Assembly: GCA_014925825.1 (NCBI GenBank)
Contig: JACGCK010000057.1
Coordinates: 124,001 to 188,000, forward strand
Direction of reading: 5' to 3'
Length of the DNA stretch: 64,000 nucleotides
DNA from: Pholiota molesta
Taxonomy: Eukaryota; Basidiomycota; Agaricomycetes; Agaricales; Strophariaceae
In this document: one piece after another, positions 24,622-35,718 of the stretch
Position numbering within the stretch: position 1 is the first letter of the stretch
How the letters are laid out: every line of letters starts with the position of its first letter
Notes under the pieces: model-generated
What the model saw: only the letters and a program-made list of their open reading frames with translations
Told to the model about the DNA's origin: nothing
The model's database searches: none
Made by a program: the position numbers and the translations under genes

Positions 24622-27600
24622 CTAAGCCTGAATGGCAGAAAGATCGGCTCGACTGTGATTTACACGTATATTAGACGGGCAACACCATTCAATAAATAAA
24701 AAGGACTTACTCTCTAAGGGTATCATACAAGAATTTATAGCTCCGCAAGTTCCCCTTGAGGCGCCTGATATCCAAGCTAAAGGTATCATGCAAGCGGTCC
24801 AGCCGCGTTAATTCGACGGAGAAGCGAACTTCATCGCCTGCATCTCGAGTGGGGTCGCCATATGCTGCATCATTTATCACCAGCGGCTCGCTCACGACTA
24901 CAGAAGTCTCATCGTCGAAAGCCAACGATGGTTGCGAGGTAGAAGGGCCATGGGTCGAGACCTGAGATGATTGTCGGCGCATGAGCAATCCGCGAAGCAT
25001 TCCACCAGTGCTGGAGAAGCTTGATGGTGAAGGAACAGGCAGACCGCGTTTATCAACCTAGTAAATATAGTGTTATCAGATAGACCTTTCGCTTTATGCA
25101 ATATTAAACATACCCCGTTGGAAGCTGCACTGCCAACCATCGTCACTGCAGTCAAGCTTCCAGCAGCAGTCCCACTAGTACCAACCGCCGCAGCAGGACC
25201 CATCGTGCCCTTTCTCTTCTTTGCACGGATGCACCTGAACTTGTACTCGCTTTCTAACTGGGTCTCGACACCCATCGCCTCCAACACTTTTTTAACGTGG
25301 GCCATGACCTCTGGAGGAGGCCTCGTCGTGATGGTTGTCTGGTCTACCGCACCATGATGGATGCGAAGTTGACCCCAAGGATGGGCCTTGTCCGCGGGCT
25401 GCTGGTGTTGGTGAGAGTGGTGGCTGTTGCCACCCACTGTGACAGAGTTACGGAAGCGCGCAACGAAGCCAGATGAGACAGCCGAGGACTCGGTCGCTGT
25501 GCTCGCCGTTCGTTGAGGGTGACCGCCGGCGAAAGCTGCAGGAGGTGGACGAGACATCGCCGCGGCGGGGGTGGTAACGACCAACTTGACTGGAGGCGAT
25601 GCCATCGCGGATTCGTTGAGACCCATCGCAGACGATGGGGTTGCCGCCTGGTTGACGGTGCTGGTAGAAGTAGAAAAGCCTTTGCGGTATCTGCTTTGTG
25701 TAGGCGTGCCGCCTTCTTGTTCCTTCGATGTCTCTTCTTTCTCTGTACCAAACCCAATCGAGTCGCGTCCCTTTGACTTCGTCCTGAACCATTGCATAAC
25801 CTTGCGAGCTTTGGTAGTCGACGCCTGCAAGCCGCTGACATCTCCGAACTCATTCGTAGGCGAAAATGCTGAATCGGGAGGAACGGCGGCAGGAGTTGGA
25901 GGTAAGGCAGCGGTTTTCGGATGAGGAGACACTGAAGGCTTAGCCAACAACGAAGCGTTGGCGGCGCTAGCACCGTCCGCAGTCAACGGTGTGGAGGTCA
26001 TGCGACCCTTAGTCCTATTACGAATGGACCTGCTGAACGGCTCGACCATCACGGTCAACGTATTCCTCCTGCTCTTAGTCGAAGGTTGTTTCTCGGTCCC
26101 AACAGGACTCAAAAGCACTGATGACGAACTGCCCTGTCCATCAGATGGCACAGGGGTAGTGCTGTTGTTCGACGAAGGTTCGCCGTTCACTGTAGTATGC
26201 GTGGTGGCGGAGGTAGGTGTAGATGTGCTCCCATTGCCACCGAAGCCTGACCCGAAGATCTTGGAAAGACCAATCCTGTCAAGGCTCGATTTCCCCTTCT
26301 TATGACCATGTTTGAATGAAGAAGTGGAGTTCTGGCTACCACTGTCTTTGTCCTTGTCGGTCGGCTCTTGCGATCCAGCTGTAGAAGGTGTCGGAGGCGG
26401 AGACGAAACGCTGACAGAAGGTGGCTCGACGGAAGGCTGCCTGGCAGCCACAGGCTCGGTTCGGCGAGATGATTTGGTTGATGGCGAGCGATAAGCCGAT
26501 GGCGCAGAAGGGGCAATAGTAGCGCTCGGAGGGGAAGGAGGAAGAGGTTTAGGGCCATTGCCTTGGGATGACCGTCTCTCCTTCGCCGGAGTGTTGGGGG
26601 CCGTAGATATGGAGGCGCCTGCTTGCTGTGGCGCCTGTGTAGTGGAAGGTTGCACCTGCTGCCGGTGTTGTGGTTGTTGTGGCTGAGGAGGTACATCTTT
26701 AGATTGACTCTGGCTGCCGCTTCTCTCTCGTCGCCTGTCATCGGACTTCTTCGAAGCCTTTGAGGGATCATCATACTCAACTTGGATCGTATGCCTGAAT
26801 CCACTACCGCCTCCACTGCTAGAGTTTGCTTTGTGGCCCTTGGGCGACTGGGCATTTGGAGACAGTGTGGCCATGGCATCGGGGGCGTGCGCTTTGGACG
26901 AAGTGGCAGTTGAAGATGCCGCATTTGCATTGACAGAGCCGCCAGGCCCAGCGAAGGGGTCATCTTCGCTGAGGCCAAGAGCAGATGGACTGCCGTACGT
27001 CTTGCGAGTATTGGTGTGAGTGGGAGTACCAGCAATCGTTGCAGGAGAAGCCATCGACTGATCTACAGATGAATCATAGAGATACTCCGGTTGTGTAGAT
27101 CTGCTACGGCTGGCGCTTGAAGGTACGGCTCCATGTTCGGGTCGATGACTTTGCGTTCGAGAAGGAGAAAGTGTTCCATTGGTCGCAGCATGCTGCCGCA
27201 TTTGTCTCTGGTAAGCCAGACGCTTCTGTTGATGTTGATCCATCGCCGCCCTCTCCAGTTCATCGACAGTCTTGCCGAATGCGTTTGGAATGCCATCGGT
27301 GCGGGTGTTGTTGTAGACACTCAACCAAGGATGGCGCATAACTCCATCAAGGGTGGTGCGGCGAGATGGATCAGGGACCAGCATCATGCTCAACAAATCG
27401 CGAGCTTCCACAGATATATATTCCGGGAATGATAACGGGGTGCTGACGATATATTTATACAGGAGGTTGATGTTATCGCCGTCCGGATTTGCAGGATCAT
27501 CGTCGAAAGGGAGATAGCCAGCCAGCATGGCGTACAGGATGACACCACAACTCCAGATGTCTACAGCGCTTCCCACATAGAGACCTTCACTGATGACCAG

Positions 27601-28539
27601 CTCAGGAGCGGCGTAGCAAGGACTGCCACAGGAAGTTTGCATCAGGTCATCTGCGCGATGCTCGAAGCGGTTGGCAAAACCAAAATCGGTGATAATGACA
27701 TTACGATGTCGATCAAGAAGCAGATTCTCGAGCTTGAGGTCGCGATGAACAATCTTTTTCTGGTGGATATACCAGACCCCTGAAATAAGTTGGGAAAAGA
27801 GTTTGGCTGCATCCTTTTCGCGGAGATAGCGATGGGCAAGGATGTGATCGAAGAGTTCACCCCCTGAAGCATACTCCAGGATAATCCCAATGTACTTGTC
27901 AGTTTCTATCACGTCGTATAAACGAACGATGTTAGGATGTTTAAGCGTCTAGAGGGTGGATCAGCACACAATCAGGCCGAAAGAAAGCAGAAGTACCTTT
28001 AGAACCTCTATTTCTCGTTCAACTTTGGATAATCGGACTGACGTGTCGACATTGCCGCGGCGAATTAGTTTCACAGCAACTTCTTCGCCCCATTGGCTGT
28101 GCAGCCCAAGTTTGACTTTTCCGAACTCGCCCTCGCCCAGAGTTTGAAGCAGGAGGTATGGGCCAAATTTTGGGATTGTTCGGCGCGGATGAGCTGCGGC
28201 GTAAGCCACAGCTGCTGGATGAGCGAAGACGTCGGTGTAAGGCGGTGTGGTGTCGTCATGGCTAGAGTAAGATCCTTGTTGTTGTTGTGTATTGGAAGGC
28301 GATACTACGGAGTGAGATGCACGCTGGCGCCGTGCAGCTGCGGATGCCGAAGGTGGATTTTGTGAGGCAGCTGCTGTAGTGTGTGCAGCAACCGAGATTG
28401 GTCGCGAGTTGGAGGACGCTGCAGCTGCCGATTGAGGAGATGGCGCTGCGTAGTTATTCTGCCGAGACGGTCCAGGGCTCGATTCCATGGATGGGATTTG
28501 GAGGCTTGCAGAGAGATGTGGGTTCGTCGCGGAGGCCAT
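24622..28539 (-). CDS. Kin4-like CAMKL Ser/Thr protein kinase with C-terminal KA1 domain
   Basis: Four exons (27997-28539, 25114-27948, 24711-25057, 24622-24652) sum to exactly 1252 codons including stop. Kinase domain: P-loop GEGEFGKV (135-142), VAVKLIRR Lys157, HRDLKLEN (Asp251), TDFGFANRF (DFG 269-271), then [20 protein letters not shown] and [20 protein letters not shown]. The T-loop, the [11 protein letters not shown] insert and [18 protein letters not shown] resemble yeast Kin4/Frk1 and S. pombe Ppk1. A roughly 650-residue Ser/Pro/Gln-rich linker follows, then KA1 ([58 protein letters not shown]). Reading without the last intron stops at 24707, but a GTAAGT donor there and a good acceptor give [11 protein letters not shown], which I prefer. 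The family controls spindle-position checkpoint and polarity; the exact role here is unknown. Confidence 0.88.
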
Positions 28540-29226
28540 CACCGACGTTGCTGAGTCAACCAGTTGATTCGCTGGTCTTCTGGCGTTGAAAGATGAGGGG
28601 TTTTCGGGAAGATAAAATGGTCAAAGATACCATACATACCTCAGGACGGTTGTGGGAGCGTGAGTCGGTGTGGATGACGAGCTCGAGATTGAGAAAGGGA
28701 AGGTGGCAGGGCAGAGATGGATTCAACAAAACCCAACACCTGGTCACTAGCGTGAGAACAAGTTCGGTGCCTGTCCCGCCGAGTCGACCTCAGTCAGGGG
28801 GTATCTACCCAATCAAGCTGAAAATTTTTTGAGCAAGCAAACCGGTATTTGTTCTATATGCGCAGCGGAAAGGTTACGTTTTCTGCTCATCTTTTTGTGT
28901 AGTGATTTTCGGCAATCCTAATCCTCCCTAACAAGACAAAAGAAACCCCTCCCAACGGCAGGGTACTGTCAATCCCATCGTCAAACGTGTCAGTTGGTTG
29001 CCATCTTTTTGTTGTCCACTTATCTATTCCATGGGCTGTTTCGGGCTGCAGCTTCTATTTACGGTTTATTGAGCCACAAATTCCCCGAGCGCCAATCAAT
29101 CATTTTGCCTCCACCTGCTGCGGCTCGAATAACTTAACAAAATTAACAAACGAATCTATAGTAACAGTTTGATTTAGAAGCCTATATTGGGCCAATCCTC
29201 CAAGAGCCTTCAAGAGCCTCCAGCCG
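28540..29226. other. Kinase promoter region
   Basis: Upstream region of the kinase, up to the transposon's target site. No gene is visible. Short direct repeats (CCAAGAGCCTTCAAGAGCCTCCAG near 29200) lie next to the insertion point. Confidence 0.45.
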
Positions 29227-29235
29227 GCGAGTCAG
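29227..29235. repeat. Left 9-bp target-site duplication of the KDZ element
   Basis: GCGAGTCAG, repeated exactly at 34928-34936 on the other side of the element. The sequence between them starts TAGTCT and ends AGACTA. Confidence 0.8.
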
Positions 29236-29315
29236 TAGTCTCTCAAAACAGACCAAATAATAGATGACAATCGATCTATATATATATAGGGTCTGTTCCA
29301 ATTTCCGGGGCCTTT

Positions 29316-29333
29316 GGTGGGTGGGTCCATTCG
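29316..29333. repeat. Subterminal inverted repeat, left arm (18 bp)
   Basis: GGTGGGTGGGTCCATTCG, the reverse complement of 34883-34900 at the right end. Sequence outside it is also similar in inverted orientation (GGTCTGTTCCAATTTCCGG against GTCTTGTTCAATTATCCGG). Confidence 0.75.
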
Positions 29334-29479
29334 AGGACGTTCCGTATTTCGAGAGTCCGCCCCTCCGCCCGTCCGCAATTCCGCAACGCAGCCCACATCG
29401 CATATGCCGAGGTCACATGCACAGACACGCGGTATCTCGTTTCTAAGTACGATATCGTGGACTTGGTGTACTCATCTGC

Positions 29480-29518
29480 TCGCTCAAGCGCTCAAAGCTC
29501 AGCGCTCAGCGCTCAAAC
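29480..29518. repeat. GCGCTCA-rich short repeat
   Basis: Several copies of CGCTCAA/AGCGCTCA in a row in the left arm of the transposon. Subterminal repeat clusters of this kind often bind the transposase. That role is inference. Confidence 0.5.
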
Positions 29519-29739
29519 TCGCGATATCGCCCACTTCTCATTCCTATAGGAAATCAGGTATGCATCCTCACCACATTCCGCTGGTAAGTGATATGCTTTC
29601 TTCGTACATGGCGTGTCACACTTACTTTCAACTTACTTTGGTGTCCATAGATTCCTTCTGCGCTCATTGTTTACTTTTCTGCCTTACTTCACTCAACTCT
29701 ACGTTTCTGCTTCACGCCGTCCAATGGATTCTCAGCTGC

Positions 29740-31435
29740 ATGTCTCAATATCCACAAGCCACCATTGGAGGTGTGCAGCACATGCTGCTAGCACCACCAG
29801 CAGTTGCGTTACCGCTGCCGACATTACCCAAGTCGCCTTGTGTCGCCATGGGATGCAATTCGACGCGTATCCGCAAAGACTGTGGGCGACGAATGTGTAA
29901 GGCCATTGTCTCGAGGCCGGGGGTTGCACAGATCCGGCACACAAGAGATCGTCCAGCGCGATAACTACACTTAAGGCCGCGCCTTCCATAGCCCCTCCTA
30001 CAGCAGAATCACTTGTGACCTCTACCATGCCATTGGCTCCCATCGTTCAAAGTGTGGCCACTCTACCTCCTTCCCTACATGCTGCTCCCATATTTTCTGC
30101 TCCTGGTACACATCCCGTTACAGTACCGTCCAACATCTTGGCCCTTCACGCCAGTTCGTCAAGAGCTCCGATGCGGACAACTACGGAAATGGAACCAGTC
30201 TTCTATTCCCATATCTCGCAGGTGTTCACTGCACAAATGGCTCTTGAAGAACAGCTGCGAGAGGCAAATCGGAAGAAGGATGCTATGCGACTGGAGACGA
30301 AGCAAAAGGTGCAGCAGACGGTGTTCGTATACGCTTGGATAGAGGTAAGTCTCAAAATCCTTCTAAAGAGAGGGATGTACTTATACATACATAGGAAAAT
30401 GTCGTACCTGCTCTATTCGAGATCCAGGATGGCTTCATTTGGCCGCATTTTATGCTCAACGAAGCTGTTCTCGTAGCGGCTGGGTTTCCTGACATCCCGG
30501 CTGACATGCGCTTCAACCTATTTCGCTTCAATCTCGGCCATTGGACAACAATCAAAATCAATCACGTCGTTGAGCTTAAGGAGCCGCATATATTCATCAA
30601 GGCCTTGAACGTCCAACTCTGTCGGGACTTTTCAAAGTATCATACCTCTATGATATCCTCAGTCACTCCCAACATCCGTTCTAATCTTGCTGGTGAACGT
30701 GCCCATGTTAAGAAAAAAATGGTCGCTCGTGAACTGTCAGTATCCTCCGGTACACAACTTGCTCTTCCAAACAAGCGTAGGCTATCACCTGAAAGCCTTC
30801 CATCTACACCCAAGCGATCACGTTTCCTGTTTGATGCCTCACCTACACCAACTATATCCCGCCACCACAATACCCTTACATCCTCCACTCCACTACGCCA
30901 AGAATCCATTGAAACTTATGACAGTGATTCAGACTCCGATCAATTCTTCCTCGATTCTCCAAAACGCACGCTTTTTCGAGAACATCCAGTCCCTTCTTCA
31001 CATCTTCAGCCATCTAACAGAGACAAACCGACGGACCCAGTCCTTCCTTTCTATCTTCCACCAACCCGCGCTTCGAAAAAACCAAGGTGGCCAGCCGATT
31101 TTTTTGCTGTTGACGTTGCCGGCTGCTTTGATGAAGTTGAAGATGGCGCTGCTGATGCCAAAGTCTGTTCTATATTCGAGGCTCATTTTAGGCAATGGGT
31201 ATTGTACAAGAAATCAACGTTTTACGAGCATCGCCAAAGGTGGGAAGCAGCATCCCTCGAGGCAAAGCATGCTGTGTTGTCCGCTGGCCGTACCCCAGCT
31301 GGTTGCTGGATCCACGTTATGTCAACAACACCAGGACCCCGCGCTCGTGTCAAGGCTGCGCGCAAGGCCTCTAGTCAGAAATCTTCTGGGAATGGCGTTA
31401 TAGAGCTGAGTTCTGACACCGATACCCGAGTATAA
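29740..31435 (+). pseudogene. Partner ORF of the KDZ element, one frameshift
   Basis: The protein starts MSQYPQATIGGVQHML and has a Cys pattern CVAMGCNSTRIRKDCGRRMC. Directly after it (29901-29904) the frame must shift by one base to continue into KAHCLEAGGCTDPAHKRS, which completes the Cys/His cluster and runs on in frame to the end. A GT-AG intron (30345-30395) joins FVYAWIE to ENVVPALFEIQDGFIWPHF, followed by a conserved block FNLFRFNLGHWTTIKINHV and a Ser/Pro-rich tail to 31435. I recognise this only as an ORF type that accompanies KDZ transposases in Agaricomycetes; its role in transposition is not known to me. One lost C in a CCC run would explain the break. Confidence 0.65.
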
Positions 31436-31582
31436 ATTAATAGTATTATTTTTTCTTTTTCTTTTCTGGTTGCATCCTATTTTTTACATTCTGTATCATT
31501 CTTTGTATTCCTTCGTAATCGTATCCTGTATTCCTTCGTAATTGTATCCTGTATTCCAACTCTAGTGTATACATACTACTGT

Positions 31583-33817
31583 CTATGTGAAAATTATATC
31601 ACCGTCCCTTTGTAACTTTTCGTAAGTTAACTTGTTGCGCTGTAAAATCATCTGGTCAAGAAAGAAATTGTATCTGTCAACTCCCATTTCCCGAAGAATT
31701 GAATGAAATCCCCCCAACCACACATTCGTTTGCTCCGCAATTGACGAATTAAAATACCATGCCTTTCCATTGGTTCCAAGTAGCTCCGGGTAGATTACAG
31801 GGTTACAATTGCTTTGACAAAATGTGTCTTTGATAGAGTGCTTGCAATTGAAGTGGAAGACGTCGACAGTGAGTCCAATATTTTTAAAGAAAGGATCGCC
31901 CTTGGTGTGCTTTGCGAGCATGCAATTGTTGTCGAAAAAAATATGGTTGGGCTTTTGATTGTCAATACGAAATGTACGCTTGATGAATTCCTTTTATATG
32001 GCAATTAAATATTAGACAGTTGATCTTTCCATTACACAAATTCAAAAGATACTCACCGCACACGTAGAAATTGCCTCGGCACCAAAGAAGGTCTCGCGTG
32101 CAAGAATCATACCACAAGGAGCGACTAATATTTGCTCATTATGCGTCCTTTTTCTTCCAAAGCGTGCGGTAATCCTCTTTTTCTGAGTGGTCGAACCCTC
32201 AAGAGTTAACGGAGGAGAAGTGCCTCGAGGATCGGAAACACCTTCTTTGACACCGTGAACTAAGTCAGGATCCAAAGCACGTAGCTCAAATTCCTCTTCC
32301 TCGTCATCATCAAGAAGTTCAAGAACATTGACTTCTTGTGCAACTCCATCATTAGGATGGGATACCCGTTGTCGTTTTAATTTCTCCTGTAGCTGGACAC
32401 GAGATTCCCCACGTAGAATATAAATCCGTTCGATTTCTTGATGTGATTGATCAACACAAGTCCGTTTTCCTTGGAGAACAGGTTCACTGCAGTCTTTGAT
32501 ACAGCATATATTGCTGAGACCCCGGTGGTCTATGCAGAATCTATCTCGCGATGAAGTCAGAGGGATTTTGCAGTTGTGAAAACCGCAGCAAGGATGTCCA
32601 AGCGTAACTCCATCCATGACGGCAACCCATACTGATTTTGGGGCTGTATGGACGATAGTAAATTTACCATCAGCACAAAAAAAAAAATAACAAATGAATT
32701 AACACACCATTTCCGTCTTGACCTTCATAAATTCGGGTGCACTTTTGACAGCGATGCGTAACAAAGCCTTGTTGCCCATAAAGTTTAACGCGTACATTTC
32801 GTGCTTTGATTGCTTCAGTAAATCGATGGGCTTGCTCTCCTGTATGCGGTACCTTTAGAGTCGAATTGCGCTTGCGGTGGTCCTCAAGAAGTGAAAGGAT
32901 AGTAAACCCATCCTGAACATGATCTCCTTTGAGGGCCGCCTTGAACGGCCACCCCGTTGGGATACAACCAGTCCCCGAAAGAGCAAGCTCATATGTACGC
33001 GCACAATTTGTGAATGATTTCCTATTGAAAATATTGGATTATATGTATTGGAAAACATCGTTATTAAGAACACACCATGAAACATGCATATCTGCACGCC
33101 ACATATTGATGACTCTTTCTTCAACAAATTGGTGTTCGCCAACTTGAATAATCATCGGTGGTTCACCTTCATAATAATATCGCATGCCATTACTGACTGA
33201 GTAATTGTGATAATATGCTGTCTGGCACCCTATAAATCAAATTCAGTGAATGAAATAGGGTATTTTGAACAACATACCTTCACATTGAAGCCGGATTGCC
33301 CAGACAGGACGGACTCCTTTATCCAAAGTGTATAGCACTCCTTGTGCATAATCCATTTTCTGTAGTTTAAAGCCTCTTTCCGCTCTGTTACAGTGCCCGG
33401 TTGTACAATAATCACTTGGAGGGTACAACGAGACTGATATATTCAATCAGAACCAGCTTGGGAGTAGGAATACATGGCAAACAACTAACTAATTGAAAGC
33501 TCTTTCCCATAAGAATTAAACCGCTCCTCGACAATCTTTGCCTTCTCCTCATATCCCCACACCACTTCCTTCAAATATTCCCATAGCATATTGACTGATT
33601 CCTCATCAGTCTCACATAAGCGGGCTAGTAAAATGGCCACGGATCATGGCAAGAAAAATGGGGCCTCAGCGGTAGGCCAGTTTGAGGCTTGAGTAAGAAG
33701 AATGTCACTCTTGAAGCGTGGTGCATAATGAAGAAAGGATGTGATTTTAAAAATAATGCTGGGGCTTAATGCATCAGGATAGCGTTGGGCGAGGTCGAGA
33801 AACTTATCGAGTGCCAT
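31583..33817 (-). pseudogene. KDZ transposase with CxC5/CxC6-type clusters, one premature stop
   Basis: The reading starts MALDKFLDLAQRYPDALSPS. At 33644-33646 a TGA interrupts FFLP-stop-SVAILLARLC in frame, most simply a TGG to TGA change. Downstream exons are open. A Cys cluster (YCTTGHCNR ... LQCEGCQTAYYHNYS) fits CxC5. A second one (LGHPCCGFHNCKIPL, RDRFCIDHRG, CIKDCSEPV, TCVDQSHQEIE) fits CxC6. Catalytic-core-like parts are APCGMILARETFFGAEA, HIFFDNNCMLAKHTKGDP, VDVFHFNCKHSIKDTFC, then AWYFNSSIAEQTNVWLGGFH and MGVDRYNFFLDQMI to the stop at 31583. KDZ enzymes are DDE-type cut-and-paste transposases of eukaryotes, abundant in mushrooms. Apart from the stop the gene looks recent. Confidence 0.82.
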
Positions 33818-34179
33818 TGTGGTCGTGCTGTGGTGGGCGGCTGGCTGGGACGCGTTGGAGACGTTGGGAGACGCGACGCCGTGACCGCGGTGGCGCGCAT
33901 CCGGATGAACCGGCCCGGACATCATGCAGACTCGCGGATTCGCGGCGGGGCGGAATCTCGGTTTTCGGAACTTTCTGGTCCATTCGGTCTTCTCGGTGAT
34001 CCCGCATCAAAATTGCGAGTCTTTTCGCGATCACATGGTCTATCCCAGAACACGTGCTATGTCATAAATACCTGCCAGAGTTAAGCTAAAACATGTCTTA
34101 GGAGCGCCGTAGAGACACAGTGTCGACAATCGTAGATAGAATTTATGAAAATTTATTTATCTGAACATCCCAAACTACC

Positions 34180-34593
34180 ATGGACCCGCCAAATCCATTT
34201 TACGAGCCCCGAGATCCCGAAAACCGTCAGAGTCTGCGTTTCAATCCCTCCGGCTCGAGGGAGGGTGAAGAACAAACCCCTGCAAGACCAACAAGCAGCC
34301 GTTTAGCGACATCATCTACCCGAAAGAGTCCTCGAACTGACGCAAACAAGATGGACGCGATCTTGGACACTATTGATGATGTTGGTTGGACTGTACCGAG
34401 ATTTCTTGAGAAACTACTCCAATTAGAAGAAACGAAACGCGGTGAAAGCCAGCCTGTTCAACGAAGCGATAGGCATCAGAGGGTTGTCAAATCAATGCTA
34501 AGTGGTCAAACGAGAATAGGGCCGAAGAAGGCCGCCGTTTTGCCCCAGCCAGTTGACGCGATGAGAATCGTAGGAATGGCCTGCAGAGAATGA
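34180..34593 (+). pseudogene. Truncated transposon-associated ORF fragment
   Basis: The 137-codon ORF contains KMDAILDTIDDVGWTVPRFLEKLLQLEE, a helical block I associate with the N-terminus of large uncharacterised proteins in mushroom transposons. The rest of such a protein is absent. Its last 88 bases are antisense to the helicase fragment, so the final residues are not native. Identification is from memory and moderate. Confidence 0.45.
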
Positions 34594-34733
34594 GCCCAGC
34601 ATTCCACTTGAGTATCATGAGGGCCATTTGGCCATTGAGGAAGCCGTTCTTCGATTATTTCGCGGATGATGGTGCGTCCGATGGTGGAAACCCATGAGAA
34701 TGTATCTGGAGGAGTTGGCGATGGTGCAGACAT
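34506..34733 (-). pseudogene. N-terminal fragment of a DEAD/RecQ-like transposon helicase
   Basis: The ORF starts MSAPSPTPPDTFSW and contains a Q-motif-like QWPNGPHDTQVECWAHSLQA followed by a Walker A motif in ASTGWGKTAAFFGPIL. This is the beginning of an ATP-dependent helicase of the sort found in fungal transposons. The gene ends right after motif I, with no motifs Ia to VI, so it is a fragment. The cut point coincides with the start of the antisense ORF fragment. Confidence 0.6.
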
Positions 34734-34882
34734 AGATTGAGCGAGAGGAGATCAGCCATTTCGCGCTTGAGAGTACATATATGGAAGGCTTGTTTAGCGA
34801 AGACGCGTCGCGAACAGTCATGTGTACAGTCTTGTACACTACACGTGATGATTACATATCGGAAATCTTCGACTATTGCCAC

Positions 34883-34900
34883 CGAATGGACCCACCCACC
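34883..34900. repeat. Subterminal inverted repeat, right arm (18 bp)
   Basis: Reverse complement of 29316-29333. It lies 27 bp from the right end of the element, against 80 bp for the left copy. Confidence 0.75.
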
Positions 34901-34927
34901 CAACAGCCGGATAATTGAACAAGACTA

Positions 34928-34936
34928 GCGAGTCAG
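34928..34936. repeat. Right 9-bp target-site duplication of the KDZ element
   Basis: GCGAGTCAG, identical to 29227-29235. Confidence 0.8.
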
Positions 34937-35718
34937 ATGTGCAAGGCCCTTTGCAATGATCTTTGTAATTTCAACGGATCAAAAATATTTTGGGCCTACA
35001 AACCTCTACAAACGTGCTTCGCCAAAAACGTTTTTCTTGGCGAGTGCTTTCTAGCGCCCTCTATGCTCCTCTATGTAGAGCTGATTTCCTCCTGTCGCAA
35101 TCGCATCAATATTCAAGCTGGCTTTTACATAGTTATGGACTCATGTCAAGTCCATTTCTTGGTGGTGGCGATGCATCCAAAACGCAAAAGTTAGCTCGAC
35201 ACCGCTAGCAACGCGACATGCATGTTACCCCATACTACATAGGTTTTTTTTGAAGGATTATGTTCAAATCTGGCCAAATGTACTCCAATTGATTTTCGCA
35301 TGTTTCAGAACTGGTTCAAAGGAAAATACAATGCGCATCTAAAATCATTGACTCCAATTAACGTTTGTCATTCCTTCAAAAAATCTCAAACTTCTTATTG
35401 GGCGCCTATTCAGGCGCTTACTGATCTACGTATGAATTTGGATTTCAAGTGCTATTAAATGAGAAATTAGCTGCTAAATTTCTGTACCTTCGTTGATTGT
35501 AAGTATGCATGGAACTATTGATATCCCTTCATAAATCCTCCCAAATATATCAAGATCTGGGTATGTACCCGTAACCGACTGGCGAATAATCGGATCCGTT
35601 CTTCTCAGCTTGGATTGGATATTACGCTTTGAGCATCCCAGAATTCATGGGCATACAGTAATACTACACATAACTTTGCCGCGTAACGACTGAAATCCGT
35701 TAAAGAACCCTTTCATGT
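34937..35718. other. Spacer between the transposon and the acyltransferase
   Basis: About 780 bp, AT-rich, no gene seen. It begins the tailoring-enzyme region. Confidence 0.45.

Larger units (their letters stand above)
29236..34927. mobile_element. KDZ-family DNA transposon, 5692 bp
   Basis: The element is bounded by a perfect 9-bp target duplication. The two ends both begin TAGTCT when read inward. Further in, an 18-bp perfect inverted repeat ending GTGGGTCCATTCG lies at 29316-29333 and 34883-34900. The left arm carries about 53 extra bases outside this repeat compared with the right arm. Inside are a KDZ transposase on the minus strand, a partner ORF on the plus strand convergent with it, and at the right end two short fragments of other transposon genes. 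KDZ elements are known for 8- to 9-bp target duplications, which fits. Both main ORFs are broken once, so this copy is probably non-autonomous now, though the damage is slight. Confidence 0.85.

Noticed and set aside
24707..24709. TAA at 24707 as the end of the kinase
   Set aside because: It lies within a perfect GTAAGT donor; splicing gives a total of exactly 1252 codons and a KA1-compatible tail, so the stop at 24622 is preferred.
26187..27035. 282-codon minus-strand ORF inside the kinase gene
   Set aside because: Alternative frame of the low-complexity linker; the kinase frame is open and joins conserved domains on both sides.
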